A program made the translations under genes and the position numbers. A DNA stretch of 34,486 nt from Clostridia bacterium. GTDB lineage: Bacteria; Bacillota; Clostridia; Acetivibrionales; DSM-2933. Under the pieces are notes generated by a model. The model ran no database searches and was not told the DNA's origin. It was given only the letters and a program-made list of their open reading frames with translations. Below, one piece after another: positions 11,101 to 20,800 of this stretch (its first letter is position 1; every line of letters begins with the position of its first letter). The stretch is taken from NCBI GenBank assembly GCA_026418275.1, contig JAOABQ010000010.1, forward strand, positions 1-34,486, written 5' to 3'.

Positions 11101-11767
11101 AGGCGGTGCCAAAGGTGGGAATGAACAAGGATGCTTGAATGTTGTAGAAAAATATAGTGTAAATAACGATTCGTGGACCAATATGTTTAACGGAGCCACA
11201 CAGATTGCAAAAATGCCTACAGCAAGGATGGGGCTTGGGACAGCCGTGGTAGGAGGCAAGATTTATGCTATTGGCGGATTAACTGCCAGTGGATACACAG
11301 GGAAGGTAGAAGTATATGATCCTGCGACCAATACGTGGAACAATATTCAAAAGGATATGCCCACACCGCGAAGCGGTTTTGAAACTGTGGTCATAGATGG
11401 AAAGATTTATGTCATCGGCGGACATCACAGGGATGGAAACTATATAAATAAAGTTGAGGTATTTGATACGGTGACCAATACCTGGGATATTAAGGCCGGT
11501 ATGAAGTATGCAAGAACAGATTTTGGTGCGGCCGTCATGAACGGAAAAATCTATGCCTTGGGTGGATGGAATGGCTCTTACTTAAGTGCCATAGAGGAAT
11601 ATGATCCGGTAAAAAATAGATGGAAATACAGGGGAAGACTTCTTATATCCAAGCACAGTATGGCGGCGGCTGCAGTAGGAGGCAGTATCTATACTATAGG
11701 GGGAGACAACTATTATCTTTCCGGGAACTGCCTGGATAATGTTGAAGCATTCAGCATGAGTAACTGA
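5105..11767 (+). CDS. Giant secreted dockerin-like / 42-kelch-repeat protein
   Basis: Exported beta-propeller protein of 2220 residues. The ATG at 5105 is preferred over 5075 because GGGGG (5089-5093) sits 11 bases upstream and the product then begins with a classic signal peptide (MRNVKR, a hydrophobic core, cleavage near SWA-AEG). Next come a beta-rich peptidase-regulatory-like module (about 45-130) and a dockerin-like pair (about 131-199). The second calcium loop of that pair, DLNKDGAVNTTD, is intact; the first is degenerate. After a Pro/Ser linker (about 204-230), I count 42 kelch repeats of about 47 residues, modelled on MPTAR.GLG..VNGKIYAIGG....VEEYDP.T..W, filling the rest. No anchor motif is seen, so surface retention would rely on the dockerin or on partners. 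Kelch propellers bind proteins or sugars; the ligand is unknown. It is the first gene of the operon with the RHS gene. Confidence 0.9.
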   Translation: MRNVKRIISIIVVLAVIVTSLVTPLWFVDKSTSWAAEGRYKISGYIVPDFEFDEAAAPVLKSGFMVEIVENGMYTETDSNGYFEITGVPVKQTGYTIKISKPNYLHRLLKNIVVTGNMLLSNAETPIPLWAGDMMINGAQDQAINMSDILEVLASDNSSVGDGLYAEYRDLNKDGAVNTTDNTIIIKHFNTTPESYPAWEIPIQSPLPSSSPSPTAKEDLPLYPTTSSQWLARANMPTAREGLGVAAVNGKIYAIGGVTEGNIYTGVVEEYDPNTNTWERKKDLPTSRAYFGISVVGKKIYIIGGRNSNYSTVGKKVEVYNPGTDSWSSGADMPTARYHLGTAAVNGKIYAVGGYNGSYSVNKVEEYDPLADKWTTKNSLQQSKFKLGVIALHGKIYATGGLGANNTDYKNSVEEYDPISDMWVYKTPMNLEVYDHYLLDVDGKIYELGGWYQGSYGYTNYVNEYEPATGTRVSKTPMLMAKGSFGAAYVNGKIYVIGGKNAESPCLNQVEEYDSRMGVWESTRGKMPEARGGAKAAVVNGKIYIVGGSNRIGSLNTVEEYDPKTGKWTRKADMPTARTGLGVIVFNEKIYTIGGYGGSKAVELYDPKTNTWTKKKDMPTGRYNLGLVVLNNKIYAVGGKDYIYSLNAVEIYDPLTDQWTAAASMQEARDGLGVATVNGKIYAIGGMTQRGYYNTAYLKTVEEYDPKTNVWVNKAARSNAIEGMGIVVHNGRIYEIGGVNGNNSYTNEVYEYDPVSDSRIPKPGIAVERRDFAVALLNNKLYIVGGRRINDNNLIDTFEAYDINSTIWTTSIGELPTQRYGIGTALVNGKMYVVGGNSNKVEVYDPTTDKWNNAAGLTFEREGLGVVGLNGKVYAIGGFDASKRISINMVQTLDPVSNKWELKTSMNIVRRYMGVAVINGKIYAIGGNNGSTALNSVEVYDPVLDSWTTLTSTMQTARQEFGTAVVNGKIYAIGGCDSTGKQLKTVEEYDPVIDRWTYKAELPRAVSGLRTVVANGKIYELGGKVDTSTCWSVVNEYNPVSDLRVAKPGLAVERSSFGAEYINGKIFIIGGVDSGKYTLNAFEEYSPDSAIWTKEKEMQNTRAYFGTAELNGNTYIVGGKNNAGQTLNSLDEYNTSLNSWVPKKSMTNARRDLSFAALNGRLYAIGGVDSAYVNSKKVEEYNPQTDSWIAKKDMLAGRHGAGIAAVNGKLYVIGGWNGGLLNKVEEYDPTTDQWTPKRNMPTARSGLGVAVMDGKIYTIGGYINSSKKPTNTVEVYDPVTDQWETKTSLISPRYNFGTAILNNKIYVIGGNNGVTGSVEEYDPVRNTWNARTSIPTPREGLGTMVSNGCVYAIGGVNSAGTLNSVEKFNPTEAEASKIKANGMSARRDVSIVEAHGKIYAIGGSDSTLVEEYDPNTKIWVRKADMPTPRENLATVQVNGKIYALGGENSSNIPLNVVEEFDPELNMWTSKAPMGTARSMFAAAVVNGKVYVMGGSISNGYNKSVEVYDTVTNTWTQKSDMPTARRGLGAAVCNGKIYAIGGYDGKYYLNLTEEYDPEKDSWTTKSGMLYPREEMGIQAFNNKIYVIGGGPYGPSNRVEEYDPVKNVWASRTSMPTAQYSGSAALLNGEIYFIGYNGSKCYIMEKFNPLKPDASSIEVQSIIARCSFGYVEVDQKIYLFGGRDNWNTVEAYDSFTGAVSTLPSMRYSREDLSAVALNGKIYVAGGYYYNNTYNYVEEYDIATNTWKERKPMQTARSKFQMAAVNGKIYAIGGYGKLKSVEEYDPATDTWVYKADMPTGREYPGVVAYNGKIYVFGGNDGGAFNIVEVYDPVSNTWESRNLAPYSMRYAVPVVRKDKIYICGAGKYYNYVLEYNPSADTWRVETSIPTSRYNMGAAVIEDEIYTFCGQGSGVGITNIIEKYSFLGTSVEKKNMSTRRTDLKAVTVNNKIYAIGGHNYFASGSLQTVEEYDPATDSWIGKDDMDTPRWNMGLAVIGSEIYAIGGAKGGNEQGCLNVVEKYSVNNDSWTNMFNGATQIAKMPTARMGLGTAVVGGKIYAIGGLTASGYTGKVEVYDPATNTWNNIQKDMPTPRSGFETVVIDGKIYVIGGHHRDGNYINKVEVFDTVTNTWDIKAGMKYARTDFGAAVMNGKIYALGGWNGSYLSAIEEYDPVKNRWKYRGRLLISKHSMAAAAVGGSIYTIGGDNYYLSGNCLDNVEAFSMSN

Positions 11768-11790
11768 TGGAGTAAAACTTGAGATACGAA

Positions 11791-11837
11791 GGGTGAAGAC
11801 GGAGGAAATCCCAGTCTTCCCCTTTAGAAATAGGGGG
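11791..11837 (+). promoter_or_regulatory. Mutually exclusive hairpins over the RHS gene ribosome binding site
   Basis: In the 78-base gap between the kelch and RHS genes, GGG-T-GAAGAC (11791-11800) can pair with GTCTTC-CCC (11814-11822). Alternatively CCCC (11819-11822) can pair with GGGG inside the Shine-Dalgarno run GGGGG (11833-11837). The two structures share the C-run, so the first would free and the second would hide the ribosome binding site. Regulation is inferred; the pairing is seen by eye and not folded computationally. Confidence 0.35.
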
Positions 11838-11845
11838 ATCAATGA

Positions 11846-14800
11846 ATGAACATTAAAAGAAAGTGGATAGCAGTAGTCTTGGCTTTATTATTCATGCTGC
11901 AGTGCATCAGTATGCCTACAGGCAGCCTTAACGTATATGCGAAAGAAAAGGGTAATGAAAAGCCGGCAGCTTTAATTGCCATTGAAATGGATTCCAACGA
12001 ATACCGCTTATCCGTAGGGCAATCGTACCAGACGGTGGTAAGGGCTGTTTATTCGGATGGAAGCAAGGTGTTCATTAAAGAACCGGTTATTTTTGAATCC
12101 GCGAAAAGTGCTGTTGCGGAGGTAGATGAAAGTGGTGTAGTAACTGGAAAAGGTCAAGGGGAAACCTCCATCACTGCCGGGTACTATGGTAAAACAGCGG
12201 TGTCCAGAGTGGTTGTAAGGGATGAACGTCCAACCCAAACACCTATTCCTACGGATATGCCTACACCTGCGGTAACAGCAACAGTTACGCCTGTAAGCAC
12301 ACTGGCTCCTACACAAAAGCCAAAGAAGGAACTTCCTGATCTTATGGTAACGGATATAATCTGGGAGCCTACCAAGCCTGCAGCAACGGAGAAAGTGGTA
12401 TTTGCTGCAGAGATAAAAAACATTGGGAAAAGTGAAGTGTTGCCGGGAGAAAGGTTTCATGTAGGATTTTACATAGGGGAAGGAAATGAAGCAGTATGGG
12501 CGAATGTATATTCTCCTTCCATAAACCCGGGAGAAAGTATAAAAGTATATGCCAATGAAGGATTGGGGGGAGGCACCTGGTCTGCCAGAGAGGGAAGGTT
12601 TAAGGTTACGGCCTTTATCAATACTGAAAACAATATCCAAGAAAGCAAGGAAAAGAACAATAAACTGACAAAAAACCTGGTAGTACTTCCAATGCCTATA
12701 GAGCTGGAATTGGATGAAGAGGACGGTTTGGCGGCCATTTCATGGAAACCGGTGGATGGGGTACAAAGCTACCTAATAAAGCGTGGAACCTCTCCCGATA
12801 AACTGAATTTACTTAATGCTCATGTATCAGAGACAAAGTATGTAGATACCAAAGTGAAAGCGGGACAGACCTACTATTATGCAGTATCCTACATAAAAAA
12901 CGGAGTAGAAAGCGCCAATTCTAATATAGTTGTTTGGGCCCTTGATATCAAGGCTCCCGAAGTGGATTGTTTGCAAAGGGGAAATACGGTGAAACTTAGC
13001 TGGCCCAGGGTGCCCGGAGCAGTAAAGTATACTGTTTACCGCGGCTTGCAGCCAGGAGGGCCTTATGAAGAGGTAGAGAAGGAAACAAACAAAATACTAT
13101 TTATAGATAATAAAGTCAATGTGGATACCACCTATTACTACGCAGTGAAAGCCATTGGGAAAAACGGAAGAGAAAGCAAGCTTTCCGAAGAAGTAAAGGT
13201 AACGGTAGAGAAAAAGACAGGTAAAGTCTTTGACCCTGCGGGAGATGACGATGAGGACGGACTAACCAATGAGGATGAGCTTTTGCAGGGTACAGACATG
13301 AATGAGAAGGATACGGATGGAGACGGCACCAGTGATTACGACGAAATCAAAGTAAAGAAATCCGATCCTTTAAAAAGTGATCTTCGCAAAAGGCAGGGAC
13401 AAAGAGTTCAAAAAGCAGAAGATAAGAGTAAGAAGACAAAAAGGCAGATAAAAACAGAGGATAACCGGGTTACAGTAGATGTAAACGGTTATGAAAGTCT
13501 GGAGAGTGCGCCTTTAAAAGTGGAAGAGTTAGAGGATGAATTCTTAAAATCCTTAAAAGGGATTGTCGGAAAACCGGTAGACATCACTGCAGGCAATGTG
13601 GAGATTGAAAAAGCGGACATTTCCATAAGCTATGATGAGGCCGAGTTAATGGGTGTATCCGAAGATGATCTTGCAATTTTCTGGGTGGATGAGGAAAACA
13701 AAAAGCTTGTCAAGCTGGATGATTTAAGGATTGACAAAGAAAGAAATATGGTTACTGCCGCCACTCCCCACTTTAGCAAATACATCCTTGGAAATGTAAA
13801 TATGGCCCAGGACCTTGGGAAGGTAGATATTATATTTGCCATCGACCAATCCGAAGGAATGGAGACATCGGACCATAGTACTTACCTTACAAGGCTTGAA
13901 GTAGTTAAGAAATTTGTACAAAATATGAAAGATTTAAATACGGTGACCATCAATGGAACGCCTACCGAGACCGATAACTTAAGAATTGGCATTTTGGAGT
14001 TCTCCGAGTTTTCCAATATAAAAAGCTTGCCCACAAATAACCAGGTTGTTTTGATGCAGAAGCTAAACGGAATGGATTATGTTATAGGAGGGACCAATAT
14101 TGCTGACGCCCTTTGGGTCTCTAAGGAGCAGTTTGAATACTACGACAATAGCTCTGCGAATGAGGAAGGAAAAAGGAGAAAGATCATTGTCCTTTTGACA
14201 GATGGTAAGGATACTACAGGGAATGTAAGCGGCGGAATTGTTAAGATAGCAGAAAATTTAAATAACCGTTATACCGATAAAGTTGAAGCAATCTATAACC
14301 ATATTACTGTCAATACCGTTGCGATAGGCAATAGCGCGGACTCCCAGGTGCTGAAGGATATTGCCGAAAAGACAGAGGGAAGTTACTTGTTTATGAATAA
14401 CTATCCGAATCCGCGGGAAGAGGATTTAAAAGAACAGGTCAATCTGGTATACGACAAATTAATTAAGCAACTTGTGTTGCAAAACAAGACAACGCCACCT
14501 GAAGAAATATTGGAAATTGAAGAAGTAATACATCCAACTACGTTTTCGGAAAAGTTTAATGGATTGGATAGCGAGGAAGCATTAAAGAATTACGTAAGAA
14601 AAACTGGCTCAAATATTTTAACGGGAAACTTTTTGCAGCATCAAGTAGATATCAACATTCCAAGTTCAGGGATGGATTTGACATTGGAAAGAACATATAA
14701 TTCCGATTCCGGTGCGGAAAAGTCAGTGCTTGGAAATGGGTGGAGACTTAAATATGATATGGAAATAAGACGTCTGTCCAACTGTGCGATAGTAACAGGA

Positions 14801-17800
14801 AGCCAAGTGAATATATGGAGTGATGATGGACGTGTCTCAGAAGAAACCGTTACAAAAGGGGCAAAACTAAGATATATATTAAACCAAACGGATAACAGCA
14901 AAATAAAGACTACATCCAATGGTTATGATTGGTATTATGTCGAAACAGCTAAAAAAGTAAAAGGATGGGTGTGCGGCATCTATATCAAAGAACTTCCAGG
15001 GACCGAGAGTATTGAAGTAAATTATGGATCAGGGACAAAAGTAATCTATGAGTATGATTCTACAGGATCAACTGCAAGTAAAAAAGTCTTTATACCTGAT
15101 TACGGGACTCTTGATAACCTTGAAATGGCGTATAGCCTGTATTTCCTTGTAACAAAAGATCAGACAAGGTATACGTTTGAGATTCCTCCCGAAAATGGTG
15201 TTGGAAGGCTGATCAGTATAATTGATGCCAATGGAAACGGTGTGACAATCGTTAGAAATACAGATGGAACAGTAAAAGAAGTAAAGGATATTTTCGGAAG
15301 AAAACTTACATTTGAATATAGAGATAATAAACTATGGAAGGTTACAGATCCGGCAAACCGGTTTGTAGTTTATAGTTATGACGAAAACGATAACCTTGTC
15401 AGTGTAAGGGATCTTGGGGAAAAGATTACGCAGTATACATATTATAATTATAAAGATGCAAGCAGCAACTTTGAAAAAAGTAAGATAAAAGAAGTGATTG
15501 ATGCCAATGGAAATGTGGTTGTAAAGAATGACTATGATCCTTATGGCAGGCTTGTTAGACAATACGACGGCAATGGATTTGTAACATATCAGATGTATAA
15601 CGACCTAATCAAGGACGAAAGGACCGGTTTGCGGATTTCAAAAGATACAGAACTGGCACGGTATTATATTGATGCAAACGGAAATGAGTCAAAGATTGAG
15701 TACAATATTGCAGAAAAACAGCCTGTTAAAGAAACCGATGCAAATGGAGATTATATAGAACACCGTTATTATATTTATAATGGAAGCGGGGACTGGATTA
15801 ATGATGAAGGCAGCTGGTATGAGGTAACTAAAGATACTTTTACTACAGATACCACTTATAAGAAAATTCTAGATGGCACAAACAGACCTACTAAAGAGAT
15901 TCTATTTGATAAAAAGAGAAACAAAGTAGAAGTTAGGTATGATAAGATGCACAATCTCTGTAAAGAGGTTAAAGAAATAACAAATAGTAATGGTACAATA
16001 ACTAAGTATGAAACACTGATGCAGTATGATAAGTATAACAACCTATATTATAAAAAAGAGGTTGATGGAAGTGAGAGCAGATACACATACGAAGAAATCA
16101 AAGTGTTAAACGACGAGGATAGCGACCCGAATAACGACTTAATATCTGAACGGCTTAAGTCCACAACCGATGCGATGGGAAATGAGATAGTATATAGCTA
16201 TTATACTCCAGGTACGGATATTGGCAGTAATTTAAAGATAGGGTTAAAGAGTCTTGTAAAATCCGTTACAGAAAACAGGAAGAATAAAAGCGGTGTCATG
16301 CTGAATAATTTCAAAACGACTACTTATGAGTATGTAAATGGTTATAACTATCGTTCAAAGATCATTGATACCCTTGGAAATGAAACTCTGGAGAGCTATG
16401 ACGGCAATGGAAGGTTAAAGGAAATAAAGAATGCAAGAGGATATACTTCTAAGTACACATATGATGATATGAACAGGGTTATTGAGGAAGAGGACTCCTT
16501 GGGCAAAAAGACAACGTTACAGTATGATAATGTCGGCAACAAGCGTTTTGTAACCGATAAAAACGTCCATACCACAGAATATATATATGACGCTGAAAGC
16601 CAGTTGGTAGAAGTTAAAGATGCAAAGGGCTACAGCACAAAGTTCAGGTATGACGGAGTTGGAAACAAAGTGGAAGAAACCAATGCAAGAGGGTATAGCA
16701 GGTATTATGACTATGACAACTTAAACCGCTTGGTTAGGTCTACAGATGCAAGAGGTTTCACCACTCAGTATACCTATGATAAGAATAATAATACTTTGAG
16801 CGTTATAGACCCTACAAAGACCGAAACCCTATACGAGTATGATGATTTAAATAGAAAGACCAAAGAGAAATGGCAATACAAAAACGAAGCGGGGCAGATG
16901 GTAACAGTTACTGCTTCGGAGTATACCTATAACCTGGACAACAGTATTGACCAGGTGAAGAATGCAAAGGGCAAAGTAACCAAATATGCTTATGATAAGC
17001 TTGGAAGGGTTACCAGTGTAATTGACGGGTACAACCCTGCATATGGAAAAGGCCCCGATGGTTTTTATACCGGACCGAAAGATGTTTTTGGCACTTTCAC
17101 AGGTAATATTGAAACGACCACAACCTATGACGTGGTAATAGACCCTGTCCTTGGAAAGCTTGAAAAGGTAACGGTAACAGATCCAAAGCATTATACTGCC
17201 ATCAAGGAAAGTGACCCTCTGGGAAGAGTGAGAAGGGTTACCGATGCAAAGGGTAATAAGACGTTAAAAACATATGACAGTGTAGGAAATCTAATTGAGG
17301 ATATGGATGCCAAAAACCATAAGACGACCTATGCCTATGACGGACTTAACAGGCTGATTACCGAAACAGACCCTATAAGCAACTTTGCAAGCTTTGAATA
17401 CGATAATGTAGGAAATGTAACTGCAAAAGTCAATAAAAAAGGCTATAGGACAGTATTCCGGTACAATGAACTGGACCAACTGACAGAAGAGGAAAATGCA
17501 CTGCATAAGATTACAAGCTATACCTATGATGAAGTTGGAAACAAGTTATCTGCAACCGATCCATTAGGAAACACGGTAAGCTTTAGATATGATGCGGACA
17601 ATAGGCTTTTGGCCGAAACAGACGGAGAAGGGAATACAAAGTACTACCAGTATGATGAAGCGGGAAATAAATATCTTGAAACCGGAAGGAAGGAATATAC
17701 CGATATTACTGAGCCCTACATCTACACTATCGAACTGGAAGACGGTACAACAGACCTTCGGATGGGTGTACGTTTTGAGTATGACAGCCTCAATAGGTTG

Positions 17801-20800
17801 GTCAGGACCTTTGATGCAAAGGATCAAAAGATTCTTGAAAAAACCTATGATGTGCTGGGGAATGTGATTAAGGAAACCGATGGCAAAGGAAACTGGAATG
17901 ATTACCAATATGATATCTTAAATAGGCTAAGGGTGACAAATGCATCGGGAGACAGTTCCATGGATGAGCATACGGTGGATTACCTGTATGACTTAAACGG
18001 CAACCTGGAGATAACGATAAGCGCTCTGGGTGAAACGGTAACCAATACCTATGACAGTCTAAACCGGATTATAAAAACGGTAGAGGAAAAACAATGTTCA
18101 GATATCATAGACATTCTTGAAACATCCAGGGATTATGATGCAAATGGGAATGTAGCCTATGAAATCGATGGAAACAAAAACAAGACAACCTATACCTATG
18201 ATGATTTGGATCGGGTGATAGATGAGACGGTCACAGTATCAGGAAAATCCAGAATCACTGCGTACCGCTATGATGCCAACGGCAACTTGGTGAGTACCAC
18301 CGATTGGAAAAACAATGTTGCAGTAAACCAATACGATGAACTGGACAGGCTGAAGGCAAAAGCAAAGAGAAATCCGGGCCAAAGTGAAGATATTGTCCTG
18401 CAAAGGTTTGAATACTACGATAATGGGACCCAGTGGAAATCTATTGATGCCTTGGGTAATACAACCGAGTTTTTCTATGACAGAAATAACTGGCTCATAA
18501 GAACAGTTGATCCGGAGCTTCATGTAACCGGCCAGACCTATGATGAAGACGGAAATATCAAGACAAAGACCGATGGAGAAGGAAATCAAACCACCTTCCA
18601 TTATGACATCAACAACAGGCTGGAAGCGGTAGAAAACGCGAAACATGAAATAACCAGCTATACATATGATATCAACGGCAATATGCTGACTCAGAAGAAT
18701 GACAAGGGTTATGAAGTCACTTATGAGTATAATGCAGGAGACAAGGTTGCAAAGAGGATTGACCACGGCGGAAGATGGCTGGAAAACGGCAGCTATGTTT
18801 ACAATGATGCCAAAGTAGAAAAGTATGAGTACTTAGGAAATGGAAGCCTGAAAAGGAAGGTTGACCGTGAGGGTGCTGTTGCCTCCTACGAGTATTATTT
18901 GCATGGTAAAGTCAAAACCATGACGGTTACCAAGACAGGCAAAGCAACGGTTTCGTTATTCTATAACTATGATTTCAACGGAAATCTGACAGAGATCACT
19001 GACAGTGCAGGAAAAACCTCGAGAACCTATGATGCCTTGGACAGGGTACTTGTCAAGAGGCTTGAAAATGCCCAAGGAGGACTCATTGGGGAAAGCAGAT
19101 ATGAATACGATATTACATTGGGCTTGCCTGCAGACGTCCCGAATGGCTCTGTAGCAGAAAAAGCAACCGATCCTAAGGGAAATATCACCCACAAGATTTA
19201 TGACAATGAAGGCAGACTGATCTCGGTCATAGATGGTGAACTGACTTCCCCAAAACGTACAAATTATACATATTTTGCAAATGGAAACAGGCAAAGTGTA
19301 GTTTATCCTGATGGTTCAAAGGAAGTATATACTTACTACAACGATAACCTGTTAAAGACCCTTACGAACTATAAAAAAGACGGCACGATCATGGACACAT
19401 ACAGTTATACCTATAATAATGCCCATAACCAGCTTAGTAAGACGGAATACATCAATCAGTTGGAGAAGGGTTCAACAACCTATACCTATGATGATTTAAA
19501 CAGGCTGGAAACCGTACTGGAGCCTGGTACGGGCGGGAAGTTGACAGTATATACTTATGACCGTGCAGGAAACAGGGAAACTGAAACCGTTACACAAGGA
19601 CAAACCAAGACCACCGATACATATGCCTATAATGAACAAAACCGGTTGGTTAGTGTAACAAAGACGGACAGAAATACTGGAAGCATATTGGCGGATACTT
19701 CCTTTGAGTACGACAAAAACGGGAATCAGTTGAAGGTAAAACAAACCCGCTATACAGGTGGAACACCTATAATTGAGGAGACTGTAAACTCTTATGACCT
19801 TTTAAATCAATTGACACAAACAATAAAAGGTGATAAGACAATAAACAATGTTTACAACAGCGAAGGTTTAAGAATATCCATGTCGGTTATTACCGCAGGG
19901 CAGACCCCTGTTAAGACGACAAGATATTTCTACGAATATGACAAGGTAGTGCTTGAAACGGACGGAAATGGAGCCCAAACTGCACGTAATATTTACGGTA
20001 CGAATCTGCTGTCTCGTAACACCGATGGTATAACACTGTACTACATGTATAATGGCCACGGTGATGTTACTGCGTTGATTGACACCAATGGTATACTTCG
20101 GGCTACATACTACTATGATGCTTTTGGAAATGTTTTGGATGAAAAACAGTATGATCAAAATGGTAACCCAACTGCTACCGGAGTTAACAACCCCTTTGGG
20201 TATGCGGGTTATGTGTATGACAAGGAAAACGGGCTGTATTATTTGAATGCCAGAATGTATGATCCAAAAATCGCACGGTTCTTGCAGGAAGATACATATT
20301 TAGGTGATCCGAATGACCCGCTGAGTTTGAACCTATACACCTATTGCTTTAATAATCCAATCATGTACTTTGACCCTACAGGGCATATGTGGGTAGACCA
20401 AGAGACTTACCATAATGTAGGTGGTGTCCTCAAACGTGAAAATACTAGGGTCTGGGTTGATGACGAAAAATACTATGCTGAGTCAGATATTGGTACAATG
20501 CGTAAAGAGGCAAACACTACTGTAGAGTTGGCACGTATGTATCAGGATAAGGCTACAATTGAAAAAGACACAGAGACAAAGAAGAAAAATACTTCGGCAT
20601 CAATCTTGAATGTTACTTTACCGTTTTACAATGATAATCCAAGTAAAACTCCGACCTACCAGACTTCAAATGTACCCAGTTATACTGACCATATTCTCAA
20701 CATAGCAAGGGCAAACCAGAAAGCAGTCAATAAACCAGGGTTGTGGAGTTTTAATTTTAAACCAGCAGAAAGTGTTGACAACCTTACTGGTACAATGGCG

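Noticed and set aside
5795..11842. Many antisense frames under the kelch gene
   Set aside because: They mirror the repeated codons of the kelch repeats and have no ribosome binding sites.
12008..20158. Antisense frames under the RHS gene, up to 210 codons
   Set aside because: Shadows of the biased codon use of YD repeats and linkers; no start signals or family motifs.
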